Source: Agriotes lineatus (taxonomy: Eukaryota; Arthropoda; Insecta; Coleoptera; Elateridae). From it: 64,000 nucleotides of DNA. Under the pieces are notes generated by a model, which saw nothing but the letters and a program-made list of their open reading frames with translations, had not been told where the DNA came from and ran no database searches. This document shows positions 10,975-20,911 of this stretch, one piece after another; position 1 is the stretch's first letter; every line of letters starts with the position of its first letter. Both the position numbers and the translations under genes were made by a program. The stretch lies in assembly GCA_940337035.1 (NCBI GenBank), contig CALNHX010005234.1, forward strand, positions 1 through 64,000, given 5' to 3'.

Positions 10975-11397
10975 GTGGTTTATGCAAGTGAAACGTGGGT
11001 GCTAAATCAAGAAACACAACAAAAACTCGAAATATGGGAAAGAAAGATATTACGAAGAATATATGGAGGAAAAAACGAAGAAATAGGGTGGAGAAGAAGG
11101 ACTAACCAGGAGCTAAAAGATTTATACACAGAACCAGGAATAATAACGACCATCAAAACACAAAGAATGAGATGGATCGGCCACATTGCAAGAATGACAA
11201 ACGAAAGAGTAACAAAGGAAATATTATTCGAAGAAGCATGGGAACCAAAGATGAGAGGAAGACCGCGAAGAAAATGGATGGAGTGTGTGGAGCGGGACTT
11301 GACAAAACTAGGAGTGGACGATTGGAGGAACAGGGCGAAAGACAGACAGGAGTGGAGAAGAATCGTCAACCAAGCCAAGGGCCTAAACGGCCTGTAG
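10975..11397 (+). pseudogene. RTE-like ORF2, C-terminal tail
   Basis: This is the same protein after the frameshift: Y-A-S-E-T-W-V-L-N, R-R-I-Y-G-G-K, Q-R-M-R-W-I-G-H and R-G-R-P-R-R-K-W, ending G-P-K... equivalent to copy 1's G-L-E-G-L. A TAG ends it two codons before the TGA used in copy 1; the (AT)n tail follows directly. Confidence 0.8.
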
Positions 11398-11671
11398 CGC
11401 TGAAATATATATATATAAACAACTAATATGTGAGCAAGTGAAAACGAAATCAAGCTTGGCTTAGAAAAAATTAAGTCATGTGCTCTATTACTTCTGATGT
11501 TTTTCATTTAAATATGACAGTTGTTAGAATGGTAAAAGCGTTAACTTGTTTAAATTATCAAATTTTAAATAACACATGTTTAATCAAAAACACAATGTGT
11601 TTATACTCGAAATGATTGATGTAGCAGACGTAACATTGTGTAAGTGTTGGTTTTTATGTTAATCTTATATA

Positions 11672-12852
11672 CAGGGTGTCTCAAAAAGAATGGGACACAG
11701 ATTAGTCATACATTCCTTAGGTTATAATAAATTCATTAAACCTAATATACCTTAGTACAAAGTCCCTTCAGTAAGAAGTTATAGGGCCTTGAAGTTCAAT
11801 TTGTTATTTTTTATTTTTTTATAATTTCCACAAATGTAGAGGTATGGATTTGAATTTTGGTATACATACTTACTATTATATACTACACTAATAGGAAAAA
11901 TTGCATAAACTAGACTTGACTGTAAGGGGCACTTTACCTAACTTTCAAAACTTTTTTTAGCTCTAACTTCGTTATATGTAACATTTTTTAAAATTTTAGG
12001 TTATTTCCTGAAATAGAATTAAAAAGCACAAAAATAATGTACTTTTAGTTCATAAGCGTAAAAGCAACCGTTTGCCTTAAAATGCCCATCAAAGGTTTTT
12101 GGTTGTCATTAAGATGTGCAATTATCAAGTAGCCATGATCACAAAAACAATGGGTAATGATTGTAATCTAGTAAACAACAACAAGAAATCAATTAATGAC
12201 GTTGGTGACATCAGGTTTTTGTCTTTTGTGCTTACGAAAATGCTGCGACATAACGAACCTTTCAGCATTGGAGAATTCGTTATGCAGCGGCATTTCCTTA
12301 AACATAAGAGAACAAATTCTTATGTCACCAATACCATTAATTGATTTATCACTGTTTTTTACTAGATGACCATTGTTTTTGTGATCATGCCTACTTGATA
12401 ATTACATGTGTTAGTGACAATCAAAAACCTTTGATAGGTATTTTAAGGTAAACGGTTGCTCCTATGCCTATGAAGTAAGAGTACATTATTTTTGTGTATT
12501 TTAATTTTCTTTCAGGTAATAACCTAAAATTTTAAAAAATGTTACAGATAACGAAGTTATAGCTAAAAAAAGTTTTGAAAGTTAGGTAAAGTGCCCTTTA
12601 CAGTCAAGTCTAGTTTATGAATTTTTTTCTATTAGTGCAGTATATAATAGTAAGTACGTATACCAAAATTCAAATTGATATCTCTACATTTATGGAAATT
12701 AACAAAAAAATAAAAAATAAAAAATTTAACTTCAAGGCCCTATAACTTCTTACTGAAGAGACTTTGTACTAAGATATATTAGGTTTAATCGATTTATTAC
12801 GATGTAAGGAATCTATGGCTAATCGGTGTCCCATTCTTTTTGAGACACCCTG
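11672..12852. mobile_element. Foldback (long-TIR) DNA element with CAGGGTGTCTC ends
   Basis: Two arms of more than 450 bases are inverted copies of each other around a centre near 12.26 kb. The ends read CAGGGTGTCTCAAAAAG and its complement, and TA flanks both sides (11670-11671 and 12853-12854). No transposase is present; an 81-codon open frame lies in the loop but resembles nothing. TA targets and CAGGGTG termini suggest a non-autonomous Tc1/mariner-superfamily relative. Confidence 0.88.
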
Positions 12853-12875
12853 TATATTTCTAAAAGTCCTGACTC

Positions 12876-13692
12876 ATTCATCAACGCCCAGCCCAAACCC
12901 TTGGATCTAGAAAGCTGAAATTTTGCACAGAGGTTCCCTTTATGATGTATACAAGGAATAAGAAAGGATATTTCGAAATTCCACCCCTAAAAGGGTAAAA
13001 TGGGGGTTCCAATTTTGTATGGAGAAATAATATTAAATAGCCATTTCGACTTGAAACTTCGTGGGAGTACTCCTAAAAACAAATAAGCAAACACGTATTT
13101 TATGATTTTCCGAAAATCAACCCCTTAGAGGGTGAAATGGGGTAAATAAGCCTAAAATACAATATGGGTGTCGTTGAGGTTTTTTGGGACGTTGATTGCG
13201 AAAATGGCATTTATTTTTAAGTCCAAGATTGTGGACATGACATAAGGAAAGGGAAGGGACGGACTGGACGGGACGGGACTGGACGGGAAGGGAAGGGACG
13301 GAACGGGACGGAAAGGGAAGGGTAGGGTTGGGATGGAAGGGGACTGGACGCGACGGGACAGGACGGGGCGGGACGAGACGGAAAGGAAAGGGAAGCGATG
13401 AGATCGAAGGGGTGGGGACGGGACGAGAAAGGACGGGACGGGACTAGACTGGATGGGAAAAGAAGGGCCGGGACGGGAAGGGACGAGACGGGACGGGGCG
13501 GGACGGGACGGAAAGGAAAGGGGTGGGATGGAAGGGGAGGGGACGGGTCGGGACGGTACGGAGACGTTGACGGAGAAAGGGACAGAGAAGGGGACGGGAA
13601 TAGGATGGGATGGGATGACAGAAAACAATTAGTCATTATTTAATGCACAAATAACAAACCTCGCGCGAACGAAGTCGCGGATAACAGCTAGT
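12876..13692 (+). mobile_element. Helitron-like non-autonomous element
   Basis: The right end has a short GC hairpin (CGCG-AACGAAGT-CGCG) followed by GATAACAGCTAG and then T. This is the 3' hairpin plus CTRR, with insertion before T, expected of Helitrons. The left part (TCCTGACTCATTCATCAACG, then CCCTAAAAGGGTAAAATGGGGG blocks) resembles a repeat I associate with insect Helitron-like families. There are no TIRs and no coding capacity. The left boundary is approximate. Confidence 0.6.
13243..13615 (+). repeat. Polypurine minisatellite (GGGAC / GGAAAG type)
   Basis: About 370 bases on the plus strand are nearly all purine plus C, built from short units such as GGGACGGGAC and GGAAAGGGAAGGG. The strong strand asymmetry could favour triplex structure. 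It sits inside the Helitron-like element just before its 3' hairpin. Long open frames here are by-products of the repeat. Confidence 0.85.
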
Positions 13693-13849
13693 TTTCAAAT
13701 AAAATGTTGCCATGACAGTCGGTGACAGTTATGCAATGGTTTAGGTTATGTATATGTGTTTCATTAAAATGTGAATTAATAATCGACATATGTTTCAATT
13801 TTTAAAGCCCAGCTTGATTTCATTTTCGGTTGCTCACATGTTTAGGGCT

Positions 13850-14022
13850 GGGCGATATTGAAATTCTGATATCGATTATCGATAACTAAGAAATATCGAT
13901 ACATATCGATATATCGAATTATATATATATATATATATCGATACATATTACAATATTAAATTCAATATCGATATATGGATATTTAAAGAAGGGTATATCG
14001 ATAAACGACATATCGATACTAT
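13850..14022. repeat. ATCGAT-rich low-complexity cluster
   Basis: The stretch holds about ten ATCGAT or TATCGATA words separated by AT runs, including a TATATATATATATA run. TATCGATA is the Drosophila DRE (DREF target), and CGATA is bound by BEAF-32. Whether this is regulatory or only a decayed microsatellite cannot be told from sequence. Confidence 0.6.
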
Positions 14023-14129
14023 GAGTAGAGAACGTATTTAGTCGAAGAAATTAGCCCGTAAAGACGAGCGGGCTAAACTTTCTTCACGAATAAACATTCA
14101 CTTAACAAACGTGGTGTATAAATATCTAT

Positions 14130-14335
14130 TTTGCATTTTTACTTCCTTCGTCTGTTAGACACGTAATCGCGTAAATATCACCTTCTGAGATTTCTTCCGA
14201 TCTCCACGTTTCAGGGTTCCTAGATGACGAAGAACAGGTTTTTTCAATTCCGTCTGTCTGTCTGTCTGTATTTGTTGGAAAAAAACGATATTTTGCATGC
14301 AGATTATTCGTCCACATGGCATGAACCCAAAAAAA
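14130..14335 (-). repeat. Fragment of an interspersed repeat with a (GTCT)n run
   Basis: The order TTTTTACTTCCTT, CACGTTTCAGGGTTCC, then (GTCTGTCT)n parallels the larger repeat at 32.85-33.78 kb, so this is probably a diverged fragment of the same family. No coding content. Confidence 0.45.
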
Positions 14336-14344
14336 ATGTTGTGG

Positions 14345-15098
14345 TCAATGAAACAATTTTGTAATCAACATTAATAACTTTGTAGCTTACTGCTATAGGA
14401 ATCGTTTGACCCTAAATATTGACAAATGTTCGTATATAAAATTTACTAGAAATCGCAACAAAATTAATTATGCTTATCATATCGACAACGATCATATAAA
14501 CAAAGTCTCTACTGTTAAAGACCTAGGAGTAACGTTAGATAACAAACTTCTCTTCGACGTTCACATTGATATGATGACGCGCAAAGCTTATAAAATGCTG
14601 GGGTTTTTAATTAGAACTTGTAAATCTTCTAAGCACATTGCCTCATTGAGACTGTTGTACTGCTCCATGGTCCGCAGTATATTAGAATTTGCGTCGCCCG
14701 TGTGGAATCCTCAGTACAATATTTACGTAACTCGAATTGAAAGAATTCAGAACAAATTTAATAGATACATGAAGCATAAATTTATCGATTTTTCTAACAC
14801 ACTTCAAACACTTGCCTCAAGAAGAAAATTGATAGATATGTGTACGCTCTTTAAACTCTTTAATAACAAAATTGACTGTTCTGAACTTTTATCAGAGTTC
14901 CGTCTTAGAGTTCCACTGCGGACAACGAGGAGTACTGATGTTTTTACGGTACCGTTTTTGCACACTAAATCGTCATTTAATTCTTCAGTTTATAGGCTTT
15001 CTCTTAGTTTCAATAATTACAATATTAATCCTCTATGCCCTGATTTGTTCAATTACACACTGAATGAGTTCAAAAGAAAAATGTCGGCTTTAATCTAA
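14345..15098 (+). pseudogene. 5'-truncated CR1/Jockey-like LINE, RT C-terminal region
   Basis: An open frame of about 240 residues covers the thumb and C-terminal part of a CR1/Jockey-type polymerase: L-T-L-N-I-D-K-C, V-K-D-L-G-V-T-L-D, M-L-G-F-L-I-R, Y-C-S-M-V-R-S-I-L-E-F-A-S-P-V-W, R-I-E-R-I-Q-N-K-F. Coding similarity begins upstream of the first ATG (14406). The palm with its YxDD box is missing. The 3' end is an AAATAAAA-type tail at about 15.28-15.30 kb. Confidence 0.78.
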
Positions 15099-15298
15099 TT
15101 GAAATACTAACATATAACTTGCAATTATACACTTTTTCCTACTATTCTCTTGTTCATAGTTTAAGATAATGTTTGCTATTGTTAAGCTGTATACTTTCAT
15201 GTAATTTCATTGTAGGTAGGTTGTCAAAGGGTAATTGTGTGTAAATATGCTTACCTGTTACTTACCTGAATTGTGTAAAATAAAAAATAAAATAAAAA
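15099..15298 (+). other. LINE 3' UTR and A-rich tail
   Basis: This is AT-rich non-coding DNA after the LINE stop, ending TAAAATAAAAAATAAAATAAA. It is consistent with the 3' tail of a retrotransposed copy. Confidence 0.55.
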
Positions 15299-15550
15299 AC
15301 TCGTTTGTTAATGGGCGATTAATAATCGTAACTGTTTAAAGCACAAACAAGCGATAGCGAGTGAGTGCCTTTAATAGTCATTATCACACTTGTTGGTTAA
15401 ATAACTATTATTTCACTTCAAATTCAGTTCAATTCAAATCATAAAGCAACCACAATTGCCACAGACAGCTAATTGATTAGTATTTACTTTGCCAAAATGA
15501 AATGCATACTTAACTATTATTAGTACAGTGTATTAATTTTGTCAAAACTG

Positions 15551-15957
15551 AATAATAGTTATTTACTATACAAGTGGGATAACAGCATCATTAATATACG
15601 TGTGTGTAAGTTACAAACGAGTGCGTAGCACGAGTTATTTAAGCACACAAGTATATTAATGATGCATTATCACACATGCATTGTACAAAATTTTATCTAC
15701 GACTGCCTAAAATTGAGAAAAGTGCATTAAGAGAAATGCCAGATCTGTCATTTTCAAAAATATTTTAGTAGGCAAATGTCATTATGTCATTCGACACTAT
15801 TTCAGTTATGTAATGAAGTCATTACACAACTCAGTTGCGTAATGGAACCATTACATAACTGAGTGGTGTAATGAGCTTCATTACCTAACTGAAATAGTGT
15901 CAAATGAATGACGCAATGCGTTACTTATCCCACTGGAGTAGATAAAATATTGAATAA
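15551..15957 (-). repeat. Inverted single copy of the 400-bp hairpin repeat
   Basis: Read on the minus strand this matches the units at 1.0-3.3 kb, from the TACTCCAGTGGGATAAGTAA side through ATTTGACACTATTTCAGTTA to the GCATCATTAATATAC hairpin. It shows that the unit is dispersed and not only tandem. Confidence 0.8.
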
Positions 15958-16079
15958 ACCACGACAGTTAAGAATGTATTCACCAGAAGAGATTAGCCCA
16001 CTTTTTTCTCGAATAAACAACATTCATTGGCTACACACGTTAATTTGACTCAATCAAACGCCCCTCTGGAAGATCTTAT

Positions 16080-16520
16080 AACTAACTGGGATACCCCCCT
16101 AAGCTAATCAATATGGAAAAAGCACTGTATGAAGAAACTAATTGCAAAATTGTTCATGCAGGAAGAAGCAGTGCCAACATATTCATTCTCTCAGGCGTCA
16201 TACAAGGATGCTCTCTCTTGCCCTTATTATTCAATATCGCTTTAGCCTGGATAATAAAGAATTCGAACTTTGAACAACTTGGCATAATTTGGGAACGCGA
16301 CAATCCGTTATATGATTTAGACTACGCAGATGATATATATGTCTATTAGCACCTACCCATGCCGCAATGCAGACGAAACTTAATCGAATTATAGAGCAAA
16401 CTAAGCTGGTTGGACTGGAAATTAACATCAATACCAACACCAACAACTGCTAAACATAACTAATATAGTGATGGAAAACTTACAAGCATTCTATTACTTA
16501 GAAAGCATAGTTACAGTAAA
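16080..16520 (+). pseudogene. LINE reverse transcriptase fragment with YADD
   Basis: The 78-residue frame at 16113-16349 contains S-G-V-I-Q-G-C-S-L-L-P-L-L-F-N-I-A-L and D-L-D-Y-A-D-D-I, the RT motifs around the catalytic aspartates. A stop follows the box. Coding similarity resumes in other frames (K-L-V-G-L-E-I-N-I-N, then F-Y-Y-L-E-S-I-V). The clade is not certain; the G-I-x-W...L-x-D-L-D-Y-A-D-D pattern is common in invertebrate LINEs. Confidence 0.7.
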
Positions 16521-16579
16521 TTTATGACTGTTTAGTTGAGTTGAGTTGCGACAATTTTTGCTAGGGAACATTGGATTAG

Positions 16580-17950
16580 TAGTCAGGATGCTTAACTAGT
16601 AAGCCACCAGCAAAATAATTATTAAAGTTTTGGAAAATTTAAAATAAACTTAATAGTCTTTGATCTCGCATTTATTTAAATTGTACTAAAGTAACAGTAT
16701 TTATTAATAAACCAACAGATTTATAAAACAAACAGAGTATGCTATTAGAACAATAAAAAGATCTTATTGCTACTGGATACATATCAATAGAAAAGTTGTA
16801 AATCTGCCCAGTGTAAACTCACAATTAACTTTTTAACACTACATTGTTATCATTCAACTGTAACCACTAAATCTGAATGGTTAACCTTGGTTATGGCATA
16901 TTAATAGTAGTTTATGTAACTAGTCCTCAAAGCAAGGCTTTAGGGGACGAGTCGTAATATGAAGATGAGTCCTCTAAAGCCATTTGAGGACGTGTTGCAT
17001 ACAACGTTTTTTTGTATTAGCTCTCCAAACATTGTAATATGAAGTTTCAATTACCGTTAAAGCGGCATTATATTAGGAGGCCGCGCGAAAATGTATTTTT
17101 CGCTCCCCAAACTGGTTACTTTGGAAACTGTCTAGGATCCTCAAAATGGCCATTTAGAGGCCTTGTACTTAAAGTCGTCATGGCAACTAATGTTTGAGTC
17201 CGCTAAAATGTTGCCCTGACGACTTTAAGTACAAGGCCTCTAAATGGCCATTTTGAGGATCCTAGACAATTTCCAAAGTAACCAGTTTGGGGAGCGAATA
17301 CAAAAAAATCATTTATAACACTTTATACAGTTTGAAATGGATTATAAATTGCACATGTTGTTATTGAAAGCAACAGTTTTAACATAACTCATTATAAAAA
17401 ATGTAGCGTAAATACTACCTGTTAATCCTTCATTTGCTGGTGAATAGTTAAAGCAACTATAGTTCCATCATAATCACAATAAATAGTCAGTACAATATGC
17501 ACAAAGTATTTCTTCTATATCCTTATTTACTAAACTTCACTCTCTGTTAGTAAACATAAGTACCTAATTGATTGACGAGTTGGATAAGATTTTTGTAGAT
17601 TTCAAGTAGTATTTATTAAAATTAACTGAATCCACAAAGTAGGAAATTTCAGTAAACCATGATGCAGTTTATTTTTATACCTTTCACATCGACGGTGACT
17701 TGCTATTGCTTCCACAACTTAACATATAACGTATGCTATTCTTACTCAGCTAATAGTGAATTCCAACAACTCTAATCTTAATATTTTATATTGTCTGAGC
17801 TTGATCATACGATTAAAAAGTTTCAGTTATTATTATAAATAACTAAATAGCTGTATATTTTGTTCTTCCAAAATGATAAATTAAGACATCATAACATCTC
17901 AAGGCGCAATAATTGATAATAGCTTTCTATGTAGGTAGGTAACGCATTCG
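16580..17950. repeat. Dispersed repeat, copy A
   Basis: From about ATGCTTAACTAGTAAGCCA to CTTTCTATGTAGGTAGG this aligns by eye with 47.8-49.6 kb and with a piece at 52.61-52.67 kb, after removing insertions. Shared blocks include TTTATTTAAATTGTA, CTACCTGTTAATCCTTCATTTG and GATAATAGCTTTCTATGTAG. It is non-coding. Copy A has a palindromic insertion that copy B lacks, and the reverse. Confidence 0.7.
16921..17310. mobile_element. Palindromic insertion with two hairpins (arms near 84 bp)
   Basis: The segment is absent from copy B of the host repeat. Its main palindrome (17099-17296) has arms starting CGCTCCCCAAACTGG and ending CCAGTTTGGGGAGCG, identical apart from a few bases, with a loop of about 22 bases. 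A smaller hairpin at about 16925-16993 starts GTCCTCAAAG and ends CTTTGAGGAC-like. There is no coding capacity; it is probably a MITE or foldback. Confidence 0.7.
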
Positions 17951-18244
17951 TAAACTCATGACTCAGTCAAATTCATGTCTGTGCTCCAACACTTTACTGT
18001 TAATATGCGTCATTGTCAGCATAGTCCATACAGTTGAGCCGAGTTTGATAACGTACCCCTATGACAGAAAAATCCATGGTGTGTATCCCTGATACACACA
18101 GTGAGTTTGACTTGCAGATACCTGCTCATATTTTTTTATTTTTAAACATAATAATAATAAAATTGGCTAATTATTCCTGATGGAATTTCTCCGCTTCATT
18201 TTCTGAAGCTTTAAAAATCCTTTTAATGGGGTGAATTACACCCC
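17951..18244. other. No recognisable feature
   Basis: AT-rich DNA with no open frame of interest, RNA gene or clear repeat that I can name. Confidence 0.5.
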
Positions 18245-18675
18245 TTGGACACTGTTTTTCTACTTCCACTATAACTTATTGTGTGATTTTGCTTTTTCCA
18301 CTATTTCTCTCTACACTGTTCTGTTTTCAACTTTCGTTCTCCACTATTTCACTCCCATCTTACTTAAAACTTGAAGCACTTCATTCTACCACCTTATTGG
18401 CGGTCTTCATTAGGCTTCCATTCTACTATAAGTCTTATTACTCCTCGTAACGTGCCCCAGCCATCTGATGCGTTGTGCTTTAATAAACTTCACAATATGT
18501 TCTCCATTCATTTCCGTCATAAGTTCATAATTCATTCTCTGCCTGTATTCTTCTTTATTGATATTCTTGGGTCCAAGTATCCTTTGCAGGATCTTCCTTT
18601 CAAACACTCGTACTTGTTCCACCCCTCTTTGTGTGGGGCATAGGATTTCTGCAGCGTATGTTAATACTGGTCTTA
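18245..18675 (-). pseudogene. LINE ORF2 C-terminal tail
   Basis: I-R-P-V-L-T-Y-A-A-E, Q-V-R-V-F-E-R-K-I-L-Q-R-I-L-G-P and K-A-Q-R-I-R-W-L-G-H-V match the end of RTE-type ORF2 proteins. The open part stops at 18410; weak coding similarity continues in shifted frames (W...N-R-T, R-E-I-V-E-K-A-K-S-H-N-K-L). The segment linking this to the RT palm is missing. Confidence 0.72.
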
Positions 18676-18677
18676 TA

Positions 18678-18962
18678 CAGGGTGATTCTTGACTTATACA
18701 CATAATTGCGAGGAATGATAGTTCGTGATGTGTAGTGATGGGTAATTAAAAAAAACTGTAGTAAAAGTAAAAGTTGTGTATTAACGGAAATAACAAATTA
18801 ATTCTGTTGAGAGTGGTGAACTAGTAAAATATAAAATTATCGCATTTATCTTGAACTGTATCTGCCACTCTCCATCACTAGTTGTCAAATTGGAGCTTCT
18901 TTTATTCATAAAAAAATTATGGCACCTAACTTCACCAACGCAGAACTCATGGACATGGTATT
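18678..18962 (+). mobile_element. Truncated Tc1/mariner-superfamily element, 5' end
   Basis: It starts CAGGGTGATTCTTGAC after a TA, in the middle of the LINE's I-R-P-V coding. After a ~240-base non-coding leader an ATG opens M-A-P-N-F-T-N-A-E-L-M-D-M-V. This resembles the start of the helix-turn-helix (DUF4817-type) domain of a group of insect Tc1/mariner-like transposases. The element is cut off after 14 codons, where LINE sequence resumes. The terminus matches the foldback elements in this window. Confidence 0.45.
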
Positions 18963-19723
18963 AATCGATAAATAACATCTTTATTCCTATATTGTGTTCA
19001 AAGCATTTTTCCATTATTTGGCTCATTATAAATAACGCATCTGTTGTCGATCTTCCTGATCTAAATTCCTGCTGACAATCACTAAATATTTGTTTCGTAT
19101 ATGTGGTTAGCCTTTTGTGTATTAGCGTAGATATGACTATATATACAGTTCAGAAAGGATATTCCTCTATAAATGCAACAGTTTTACGCATCTCCTTTTT
19201 TGGGTATTGGTATTGTGATGGATTTTCCTCATTCTGTTGGCATTTTTTCATTATCCCAGATATTCCTTATTAACTTGTAAATTCTTTTACATATACCTTC
19301 TCCTCTCATTTTAATCATTTCTATGCATATTTCATCGCTTCCTGAAGCTTTTTCATTCTTTGCATTGTTCACTATGTCTCTTATTTAAGCATACGTTTGC
19401 TGCAATGTTATCACCTCATCTACAGTTTCTTCTCCTCATTTAGTAATTTCCGAATGTGTGCTTTCCAAATTTCACTAATTTAATCTTCCTCACATTATAC
19501 ATTACCTCCTGCGTCTTTCATTCCCCTTAAGCTTATTCGGCTTTTCCTCATTTGTACTATTATTTCTGTAGTCCGTTTCTATTTTTTCCATTCTGTCATT
19601 AATCCACTTCTTTTTTTGCTTGCAAATCCTCACTGCTACTTTCCTTTTTTCATTAAATATTATCCTATGTTCTTCTTTTTCTGTATTCAACCATTTTGCT
19701 CTCGCTTCTTTCTTTTGTCTCAT
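18963..19723 (-). pseudogene. LINE RT N-terminal part and EN-RT linker
   Basis: In several minus-strand frames one reads W-D-N-E-K-M-P, then Q-E-F-R-S-G-R-S-T-T-D-A and L-F-I-D, the RTE landmarks before the catalytic region. The frame at 19502-19723 is the charged linker (A-R-A-K-W-L, K-R-K-V-A-V-R-I-C-K-Q-K-K-K). Many frameshifts and stops. Confidence 0.65.
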
Positions 19724-19747
19724 TAATTCTTCACATTCTTCATCAAA

Positions 19748-20775
19748 CTATTCTTTTATTATTCTTGATTTTTCATAACCGATTACTCGTCTTTCCGCTT
19801 CATATATGCTGTTTTTGATATTATTCCATTCCTGCTCTACGTCGTTACCTTCGCCTCTTTGTTCTATTCTCCTATTCATTTCATCATTATTTAGCTTCGT
19901 TTGGTCCCATCGTTTATTTGTTCTGCTTTTTCTGTTCTTGTTGTATATTTTCTGCCTCATTTTTGCTACCACTAGGTAATGGTCTGTATCAGCACTCGCC
20001 CCCCGAAAAGTCCTGACATCCATTATTGCGTTAGCTCTTTCTTTTGCAATTAAGACATGATCTATGGTTTCCGCTGTTTCCTTCTGGCCTAATCCAAGTT
20101 TCCTTATGTATTTTTCATGCCTGTATTTTGTACTACTAATCTCTAAGTCTAATACTGCTACTAGATTGCACAATTTGCTTTCATAATATTTGTGTTTTCA
20201 TGTATCGGTATGCCAGCAACTAACTTCACGTAATCTTCCTTGCCTTTCTGTGCATTAAAATCACTCAGGATGACCAACGTGTCCTGCTTAGGTATCTTTT
20301 CGCACAAATTCTCTATCTCTTTGTAAAATTGCAGCTTGACATTTTCATTAGCTTCCTCTGTTGGTGCATACACGATAACCACTGATAAGTTTGTTATATT
20401 CGCTTTTATCCTTAGATAGGTTATTCTGCCGTTAACTGGTTTAAAGTTCAGCACATTCTCCATCATTTTCTTTGTTACTATGAATGCTACACCATTTTGC
20501 CCTTGTTTATATTCACCCGAGTATAACATTATATAACTTTCCTTCGCTTTCCTTCTTTATTTCACATTTTTTTTCCATCTAGTTTCTTGAATTGCTGCTA
20601 TGTCTATTTCATATCGTAATAATTCATTGGCCACTTCCGGCATTAGCATTGTTCGCACGTTCCACGTACCCATTCTAATATTATTTTTTAATTGTTTTTT
20701 ACTTGATAATCTAATTTTAGTATTTCCGTCATTCATTGCCATTTTGTCTGTTTTTAAGTTTTGTGTCGCTGCCAG
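19748..20775 (-). pseudogene. LINE endonuclease domain
   Basis: The frames at 20557-20742, 20161-20529 and 19748-20173 give an RTE-type endonuclease in order: M-G-T-W-N-V-R-T-M, I-D-I-A-A-I-Q-E-T-R-W, G-V-A-F-I-V, V-I-V-Y-A-P-T-E-E, L-V-I-L-S-D-F-N-A-Q-K-G, E-T-I-D-H-V-L and S-A-D-T-D-H-Y-L. At least two frameshifts separate them. Coding continues upstream of the ATG at 20742 to the edge of the gypsy LTR, so the gypsy element interrupted this LINE. Confidence 0.8.
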
Positions 20776-20857
20776 TGTTGTATCATTTATTAGAACTCCC
20801 GATGGACATGTATCATACAGAAACGTGCTTACACTAATGATTATTTATCATACAACA
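20776..20857 (-). repeat. Gypsy 3' LTR (about 82 bp)
   Basis: The ends are TGTTGTAT...ATACAACA. It lies directly after an AGAAAGGGAGA polypurine tract on the minus strand. It matches, with a gap, the two halves of the 5' LTR at 25823-25848 and 32722-32786. The length is very short for a gypsy LTR, so an internal deletion is possible. Confidence 0.65.
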
Positions 20858-20870
20858 TCTCCCTTTCTTC
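20858..20870 (-). other. Polypurine tract of the gypsy element
   Basis: The minus strand reads GAAGAAAGGGAGA immediately before the 3' LTR TGTTG. This is the expected plus-strand primer position. Confidence 0.6.
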
Positions 20871-20911
20871 AGAACTGAACTTATAATGGTATCGCAACTT
20901 AACATATAACA

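Larger units (their letters stand above)
9270..11420 (+). mobile_element. RTE-like LINE, 5'-truncated copy 2
   Basis: This plus-strand relative of copy 1 begins inside the endonuclease-RT linker and runs to the end of ORF2, followed by the tail ATATATATATATAAAC. By eye the protein differs from copy 1 at roughly a third of positions, so it is a different subfamily and not the inverted half of the same insertion. Confidence 0.85.

Noticed and set aside
12099..12344. 81-codon frame in the loop of the first foldback
   Set aside because: No domain, no relation to a transposase, and it lies within imperfect palindrome arms.
13152..13643. Pro/Ser-rich and Gly/Arg-rich open frames
   Set aside because: They are translations of the polypurine minisatellite, not genes.
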